Shown here: positions 52,265 through 64,000 of the stretch, piece by piece
Numbering within the stretch: the stretch's first letter is position 1
Layout: the number at the start of each line of letters is the position of its first letter
Assembly: GCF_949628265.1 (NCBI RefSeq)
Contig: NC_088789.1
Span: 7,742,886 to 7,806,885, forward strand
DNA: 64,000 nucleotides
From: Cloeon dipterum
Taxonomy: Eukaryota; Arthropoda; Insecta; Ephemeroptera; Baetidae
Direction: 5' to 3'
The notes under the pieces: model-generated
Told to the model about the DNA's origin: nothing
The model's input: the letters and a program-made list of their open reading frames with translations, nothing else
The model's database searches: none
Program-made: the position numbers and the translations under genes

Positions 52265-55200
52265 ATGAGCTTGAAAGATACAATGCAGAAGAAGCGGCCA
52301 TCTGGGTTTCTGGCTGGCTTACGTGAGTACATACTAAATAATACGAGTTTCTATAGATTATTAACTTTAAAATTTCTGATAAATCCTCGTTTTCTGATTT
52401 CAGGAAAGCCAGTTGAGCCAGCTCCAAAGCCTAAAAAGAGGAAAATTGATCCAGCTAAACTTGACGGAAAGCAATTGTGGCAAAGCCGCCGAAAAAAGGG
52501 TCGACTGATCGTCAGAAATTTACCATTTCAAGTAATTGCTTTAGGTTTTGATTTAGGATGTTTTAATTCGACAAAAATTCCCTAGATCACAGAGGACAAG
52601 CTAAGGGAGCATTTCGAGAAGTTTGGAAAAGTGATAGACACCGTTTTGTTACGACGCAATGATGGCAAACTTGTAGGATGTGGGTTCGTAGAATTCGAGA
52701 ACAAGGAAAACGCTAAAACTGCTTTGGAAGAATGCAGCGGCAAACCTTTGATGAGTAAGTTGAGTTCATTTTCTATTTAAGTATCGTGTTTTAATATTTA
52801 TATTCAGAGCGGCCGATTGTCGTTGATTGGGCATTGCCAAAAGCCAACTTCCAACATAGCCAGAAAAACGCTGGAGCCGAAATAAAGGAAGAAGTTGAAA
52901 GCTCTGAGGGAGAGGAGGATGACGTCAAACCAAGGTTTTAATACAAAACTTTATTAGACTTTCAAAATTTACAAGAGTTACAATTTCCAGCAAACCTACT
53001 GTTAAGGAGGTTAAAAAGGAAACAAGTGATTCAGAAGAGGATTCCAGTGACGATGATAGAGATGCAGAGGACTCTGAGGAAGATGACAACCAATCTGATG
53101 AACAAGACGAAGAGGATTCTGAAGGTGGTGATGAACGAGAAGATAAGGTTGTTTACCGCGACAACCCAGAAGATGGAAAAACCGTGTTCCTGAAATGCGT
53201 TCCTTTCTCTGCCACCGAAGACGATCTGCGAGATTGTCTTGACAAGTTTGGCCCTGTTCAGTACGTTGCCATTTGCATGGACGCGAACACTATGCATTCC
53301 AGAGGTTCTGCCTTCGTCAAATTTAAGGTGAGACTCCCAATCCTTTGCTAGTTTTGGTTATTGAAGATTTATTTCTTTTCTTTTGTAGACCCGTGAGAGT
53401 GCTGATAAGTGTCTGCAAGCGGGCGCCAGTGACCTGCGGGTAGGGACTGGCGTTTTGGATCCTCACCCTGCTCTGAACAAGAAAAATTTGCAACAGAAAA
53501 TGGAGGATAAGAAAGAAGACAAGGTCAAAAATGATGGCAGAAACCTTTACTTGATCAAGGAAGGAGGTAAAAAAATTCAGTTCCAAATACTCTTAGATGG
53601 TAAACTGAGGTTCGTATTTCAACTCTACCCGTTCACTTGGAAGGTATCAGTCTAGGTAATGATGCCTTGACTGATTTAGAACAATTTTTACAAAGATATT
53701 ATTATTATTAAAATTTTTTAAAAATTCCTATAGAGGTCCTATTTTTATTTGTTAAGTGAGGAAGTGAAATTAAAAAATGGTTCAAGGGAACTCTGTATTA
53801 ACAGGTTCAATTGGACTAACTGCATTATTTTTTGTTGTAATAACCAAGGCAAGCACACATTTTGTGCGGACAGGATTGTGTTTTGCTATTTCCTTGTCCG
53901 AACTGAATCGGCAACCTGCCATCGATTAGGGCCAAAAAACTTGCTATGACATTAGCAATTTATTGAAGTGTTTTTTAAGAACAGCTTTAATCGCTATTAA
54001 GTAGGAAAAAATTATAAATTTCTGCAGAGGAGAAAAAAGTCAATCATGAAGGGGTGTGAATGAGCTGTGCTCCCCTGTAGAAAATATTCATCAGTCTTTT
54101 CGCAGATGTGGTTGAAGACTGGTGGGTATTTTTATGGTCATGTTTACTGATTAGGCTTGGGATTAGCCAAAATCGCTGAACAAACCAGAGCAACAATTGA
54201 CTCTGTGATTGATCTCCCTGCAAAATTTTTAAATTTCATTTCCTGACCTTATGAGCAAATAATGGAAAATTTAAAACATTTACAACTTGAAAAAGGTGAT
54301 TTTCCCAGTTTTCCACCATTTGTTTTGACATATTTATTAAGATAATATTTTCGGATCAATTTTGACATTTCTTTCAATTACTATTTACTTTTTACGTAAT
54401 ATTATGTTGTATTTAATGCTTAAATCCAATCTCACAGGTTTGGCTCATTAATTTTTCCTGTGGTAAATCAAAGAAAATAGTATGAGCAGCAATTTGTAAT
54501 CAACCTTTTCCATGGTGTTTTAAGTTGTGTTAAGGAGCAAAATTTAACTTCTGAAAGTTCTGGCACAAGTGAGCATTAAAAGCATTGTAACTAAAAATTG
54601 TTTTATTCTACTTGTAGTAATTCTGGCTGGATCGACTGCTGCAAAAGGTGTTTCTGCTGAGGACATGTCGTACCGACTGCGACTGGAGCAGTCCAAGAGC
54701 CAAATGCTACGCAACCTGAGCATGGTAATTTCCCCTCTGCGGCTCGCTGTGCACAATTTGCCAGACAACTACAGTGACCAGTCGTTGAGGAATGCTTTCA
54801 AGAAGCACGCCCCTGCTGGTTCCAAAATTACAGAGGTAATTTAGTTTTTTTTATCGTATAAACTTGAGATGATAATATCAGCATAAATTTTAAATTTCAG
54901 GCTAAAATTATGAGGGATTTGAAGAAGGTTGATTCCAAAGGGCAAGGAGTTTCAAAAGGCTATGGATTTGTGTCTTTCACGAACCATGAGGATGCTTTGT
55001 CAGCTCTAAGGGCAGTAAATAACAACCCCAACATTTTCACGCCTAAAAAGGTAAAATATATTTTTTTTTGTTAAATTTCCTAAAATAACTTTCATTTAGC
55101 GCCCAATTGTCAGCTTTTCTATTGAGAACAAAGCGCTTTTGAATGCTAGGCAAAAGCGGCTAGAAGTGAGCAAGTACAAAAACCCAAATTTCCCGAAAAA

Positions 55201-55618
55201 AATGAAAGACTCGTCTGATGAGAAAAAAGCCACTGGGAGAAATGAGATCAGGAGAGTTCAGCCTGGACAAGGAGAAGCGTTTGTGGGCATTGAGGCGCAC
55301 AAGAAGCAGAAGGTCAAACTACCCACAAATAAGACGCTGAAGGCGCAATCAGACCTGCATCGAAAGAGCATTTCAACTGAAAAGAAAAAGCTGAAGCGGC
55401 TTAATGAATCCAAGAAGCAGAAAAAGGAAAGGCTTAAGAAAAGGATGGTAGGAATCTTACAACTAAGTTTGCGATGATTGACTTAAATTTTCTTATATTA
55501 GGAACCAAAATCGAAGAACAGGGTCATAGGTGAGAAGGACGACAAGGCTTTTGATGTAATGGTCAGCAAATATAAGAATATGATCACAGACAAAGACTCC
55601 AAGAAGTGGTATGAATAA
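52265..55618 (+). CDS. RBM28/Nop4-like nucleolar RNA-binding protein (complete, 10 exons)
   Basis: This is the orthologue of human RBM28, yeast Nop4 and Drosophila CG4806, RRM proteins needed for 60S ribosomal subunit assembly in the nucleolus. Exons: 52265-52322, 52404-52531, 52586-52754, 52808-52934, 52991-53327, 53389-53566, 54618-54835, 54901-55050, 55100-55447 and 55502-55618; 609 aa. Three RRMs are visible. RRM1 is at about 53-128 (RLIVRNLPF, VGCGFVEF). RRM2 is at about 218-295 (TVFLKCVPF, GSAFVKFK). RRM3 is at about 373-470 (LRLAVHNLP, GYGFVSFTNHEDALSALRAVNNNP, RPIVSFS). A long Asp/Glu/Ser acidic linker (about 145-210) separates RRM1 and RRM2. The C-terminus is Lys-rich (nucleolar targeting) and ends in the family motif FDVMVSKYKNM. 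Human RBM28 has an additional N-terminal RRM that is absent here. The donor after exon 4 (GTTTTA) is weak. Confidence 0.93.
53567..54617 (+). other. 1.05-kb intron of RBM28
   Basis: It lies between the glycine codon of KEGG and the VILAGSTAAKG exon. It is AT-rich, with no exon or family match. It is about ten times longer than the other introns of this gene. Confidence 0.7.
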
Positions 55619-55850
55619 TTCTAGCTGGAAGAATTGGGCACAGCAAAATATAAAATAATTCCAAAAGTAATGCCCCAGCTTTACTAGCAAAAAAGCTTTG
55701 ACAACGCTAATAATATAATATATCAGCTGTTTGAAAAAATAAATAATTGTACTATCATGTAAGGAGTATCAAATAAATCATTGATGAATTTGATTAAAAT
55801 CGTGAAATTTTTTATAAAATGGATTTTCTTATTAAGATAGGAGCGTAAGT
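55619..55850 (+). other. RBM28 3' end with two polyA signals
   Basis: AATAAA occurs at 55738-55743 and at 55772-55777, 120-160 nt after the stop. Both are plausible cleavage signals for a short 3'UTR. Confidence 0.6.
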
Positions 55851-56731
55851 GTGAGCGGACTAACTAAAAAACCTGAAACATTATTTAAAGGGCTGCGGCA
55901 AAGACTTGCGCCGCCCTCGAGTGGCAGTTTTTCTAACCAATCGCGCCGTACGTACGTGATCATCTGCGACTCCCGTCTCGTCGAATGCAATCGGCGTTGT
56001 TTGTTTACAACCTCAGAGGACCGGTGTCTGGAAAAGTCGTTTGTGGTTGATTGCCAAGGTAATTTTTGCCAAAATTAAGTGTAACATTTGATTTTTTATG
56101 TTTCATGACTTTTAATGCGTAATACTGCGTCCGAAAAATTACATAAATTTACCAGGGTAAATTGAAGGGAAGGCCATGCGTTCTTTTCGGAAAGTATTTT
56201 TATGATGACTTTGAAGTTCGCCTCACTCTAAATACATACACATAGATATTATTATTCATTTTACCCCCTAAAATTGCTTTCTGTGCTAACTTATTTTCTC
56301 TTGTTACTGTTAAGGTATACTGAACTTTGAAAGGTCACACAACGTATAATTGTACTATTATGGCAAACAAATTATAATCCTGGAACAGAGTTGGGAGAGT
56401 ATCATACATGGATACATAATACCCTCTCAAATATCCGATTTCTAGCTGGGTCTTCTCGCCAAAAATTTGCTCTTGTCTGATTTCGTGACTGTTATTACAT
56501 TACAAAACTAACTGTCTTCGCAACACGAACTGAATTCGAATATTATAAATTAATTATGATATTATACATAACAAAAAATAGAATTTATTGGAAAGAAGAA
56601 AGATTTCGTAATTTTATTTTTACGCAACGAACACATTTTGAAATTCCAAGGCTAATATGGAATGGATTACGTGTATTGTTTTTTCCGTTTTTTTTTCATT
56701 TTATCATTGCGTGTCATTTGGTAATTTTCAG
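55851..56731 (+). promoter_or_regulatory. Hip promoter, probable noncoding first exon and 5'UTR intron
   Basis: A GC-richer island at about 55850-56058 holds a CCAAT box (55937-55941). It ends in a good donor, CCAAG|GTAATT (intron from 56059). The Hip ATG at 56732 sits directly behind a strong acceptor (TGGTAATTTTCAG, ending 56731). This implies a noncoding first exon and a 673-nt intron. The intron itself is AT-rich and otherwise featureless. Confidence 0.55.
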
Positions 56732-57624
56732 ATGTCAATGCTCCCGGAACAGCAAGTGAAAGAGCTGAAAATCTTTGTCAGCATCGTGAAGGCAAATCCT
56801 TCCTTCCTTCACACTCCTCAGCTTGCCTTTTTTAAAGAGTACTTGGAATCTTTGGGAGCCAAAATCCCAACTCTCTCTCCAACTGAAGATGCACCTAAAA
56901 CTCAGGCTCCTCCCAAGGCTCAGCCAAAGTCTGAGGAACCTAAGGAAGACAAGGAAGAGGAATTAGTGGAGAGTGACATTGAACTGGACAATGAGGGTGT
57001 CATTGGTAAGGAAATAAATTGGAATGAATGCGGCCTCCTCTATATTTGGCTGCTCCCTAGAACCTGACAACGATTCGCCCCAACCAATGGGTGATGAGGA
57101 CAAGGAGGTTACTGAGGAGGATATGGACAAGGCGAATGAAAAGAAGAGAGAGGCCATCTCTGCCTTTAGCGAGCAGGAGTTTGAAAAGGCCGTTGAACTG
57201 TACACAGAGGCCATTCTTCTTAATCCTGGTAAAAAATATAGTTATAGTTCTACTGCAAGGTCACAAGAATAAACAAGAATAATAATAAAGATATGATGTA
57301 AATAATTATTTTTTAAATCCAGGCGCTGCTTTACTCTACGCCAAGCGTGGTCAGTGTTACCTGAAGCTCAACAAGCCTAATGCTTGCATTCGAGACTGCT
57401 CGAGGGCCTTGCAGATCAATCCAGACAGTGCCGCTTCATTCAAGTTCAGAGGAAGAGCTCACAGGTACCAATTTTATGGTTTTGGAAAATTTAAATTCCT
57501 AGCATTTCTGTTAACTTGTAGATTACTTGGAAAATGGATTGAAGCTGCCCATGACCTGCGTAACGCTTGCAAAATCGACTTTGATGAGCAGGCTGATGAT
57601 TGGCTGAGAGAGGTCACCCCTAAT
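56732..57624 (+). CDS. Hip/ST13 (Hsc70-interacting protein), N-terminal half only
   Basis: Hip binds the ATPase domain of Hsc70 through TPRs and stabilises its ADP state in the cytosol. Exons: 56732-57005, 57061-57228, 57323-57464 and 57522-57624, giving 229 aa. Residues 1-45 form the Hip_N dimerisation region ([18 protein letters not shown]). A Pro/Glu-rich linker with [15 protein letters not shown] follows. Three TPRs follow from about 115 ([48 protein letters not shown]). The model ends at ...LREVTPN before a good donor, GTGAGT (57625). The normal next parts (charged helix, GGMP-type repeats, DP/STI1 domain) are not visible before the convergent gene at 58227. Read-through would add 24 unrelated residues to a stop at 57697-57699. 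It may be truncated, a partial duplicate, misassembled, or have exons beyond the window. Confidence 0.85.
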
Positions 57625-58226
57625 GTGAGTATAATTTTTTTACTCCTTTCAGTTCTTGAAAAAATTATCATCCACCGCAATACAAGAGTTCCCATTTAAA
57701 CTAGTCCAGCTAATTTTCATGTGGAAGACTTTATTTGACTTAATCAACGTTTTATTTACATAACATTTACACCAGCGCTTTGTGGTAGAATATTCACATG
57801 GATATTAAATGTTGCATTTAGAAAAAGGAGAGTTACATTTGAAATAAACAAAGTGAACAACTGTTTTAAACAGAGGCTACTAAGAAATGAGTTGCTATGA
57901 AACTGAAACTATTTAATACAACAACAAACAATGACGCTGCAGGCTGGCAAATTCGCATCACTTAACAACACTCAACACTTTTCACCCGCTCTTTTTAGTC
58001 CATGGGCAGATAGCCCGCCGCAGACAGAAGTGCATCAACTCGGATCACTTTCCCTGATACCAGAAATATTCAGGGCTAGCAGAAAAGCAGCATCAAACTG
58101 CTTTTCTCCTAGCCCTTATGGAAGATAAAAGTGAGATAAATATAATGAAAGATCATCAGTCTTCTGTCTGCGTAGCCATCAACTCCATTTAGATCGACAT
58201 GCTGACCATTGGGGCGATCAGAGTGT
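57625..58226. other. Convergent 3' region between Hip and sarcalumenin
   Basis: No coding sequence was found on either strand. TTTATT at 57730-57735 and 57751-57756 would be AATAAA signals for sarcalumenin, giving a 3'UTR of about 0.5 kb. An AATAAA near 57843 could serve a plus-strand transcript. Confidence 0.5.
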
Positions 58227-63646
<5,420 letters not shown>

Positions 63647-64000
63647 CTGAAAAAATAAAACGCCAGCCCGTGGTTTAAACTGAATGTTCAACTCGTTCGC
63701 CTAGCGCAATGTGGCAGTCAACGTAATTATTAAATTGTTTGTGTTATGAAATCTGTATTAAATAAATAATGCCCTGTGACACGATGAGTGATTAAAGCGC
63801 GCGCTACTAATAGCACGTAATCGGTCCATTCTATTTTTGATTTTGGCACAAAAACAATGCGCGGCATCACCGCGGTCACTGCAGTCTTAATTTCTCTGAA
63901 ATAGCGCTTGTTTGCGGGAATTAGTTCGGGAATTCAGATTCTCTTAGAAAATATAAGAGTATGGTAATTAATAATGTCTTTTCTATTATCTCCCTCTTGA
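63647..64000 (-). other. Intron of sarcalumenin running off the window
   Basis: The acceptor ATTTTTTCAG precedes the exon ending at 63646. Reading the minus strand to the window edge, I find no Met followed by a signal-peptide-like segment and a phase-1 donor. The first coding exon is therefore probably outside. Confidence 0.55.

Noticed and set aside
57653..57776. Possible extra Hip exon after the CCTTTCAG at 57652
   Set aside because: The intron would be only 28 nt, below the smallest intron in the window, and the peptide does not resemble Hip.

Overview
The window is animal nuclear DNA, most probably from an insect or another arthropod. The genes are split by GT-AG introns, many of them only 50-66 nt long. 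Intergenic and intronic DNA is AT-rich. The recognisable genes are animal families: pecanex, a mixed-lineage kinase of the slipper type, RBM28/Nop4, Hip/ST13 and sarcalumenin. I cannot name the species from sequence alone. I see no bacterial operons, CRISPR arrays, rRNA or tRNA genes, or convincing transposons.

Layout, left to right. (1) 548-6945 (+): a 7-exon luciferase/4-coumarate-CoA-ligase-type acyl-CoA synthetase with a likely mitochondrial N-terminus. (2) 8305-18478 (-): a complete 22-exon pecanex gene. (3) 18479-19261: a short divergent promoter shared by pecanex and slipper. (4) 19262-49333 (+): slipper (MLK, a JNK-pathway MAP3K) in 12 exons. Its first intron is 22.8 kb and splits the kinase catalytic loop. 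(5) 52265-55618 (+): a 10-exon RBM28/Nop4-like nucleolar RNA-binding protein. (6) 56732-57624 (+): the N-terminal half of Hip (Hsc70-interacting protein); its charged and DP/STI1 C-terminal half is not found. (7) 63646-58227 (-): an insect sarcalumenin with an EHD-like GTPase domain behind a very long acidic region; its 5' end lies beyond the window.

The exon models for genes 1, 2, 4 and 5 were built by hand. Each keeps one open frame from ATG to stop, and the summed exon lengths divide exactly by three (575, 2228, 1116 and 609 aa). The sarcalumenin model is in frame over all 14 visible exons.

The genes do not form one pathway. Pecanex (Notch-related ER membrane protein) and slipper (Rac/Cdc42-activated JNK kinase) share a head-to-head promoter. 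The features most worth following are in slipper: a read-through terminal exon that cuts the CRIB motif in half and has its own polyA signal, an optional 30-nt microexon, a GC-AG intron, and a 57-nt stop-free intron inside the kinase domain. Outside slipper they are the truncated Hip gene, and the skippable phase 1-1 acidic exons and altered G3 motif of sarcalumenin. I found no wholly new system; the interest lies mostly in gene architecture.
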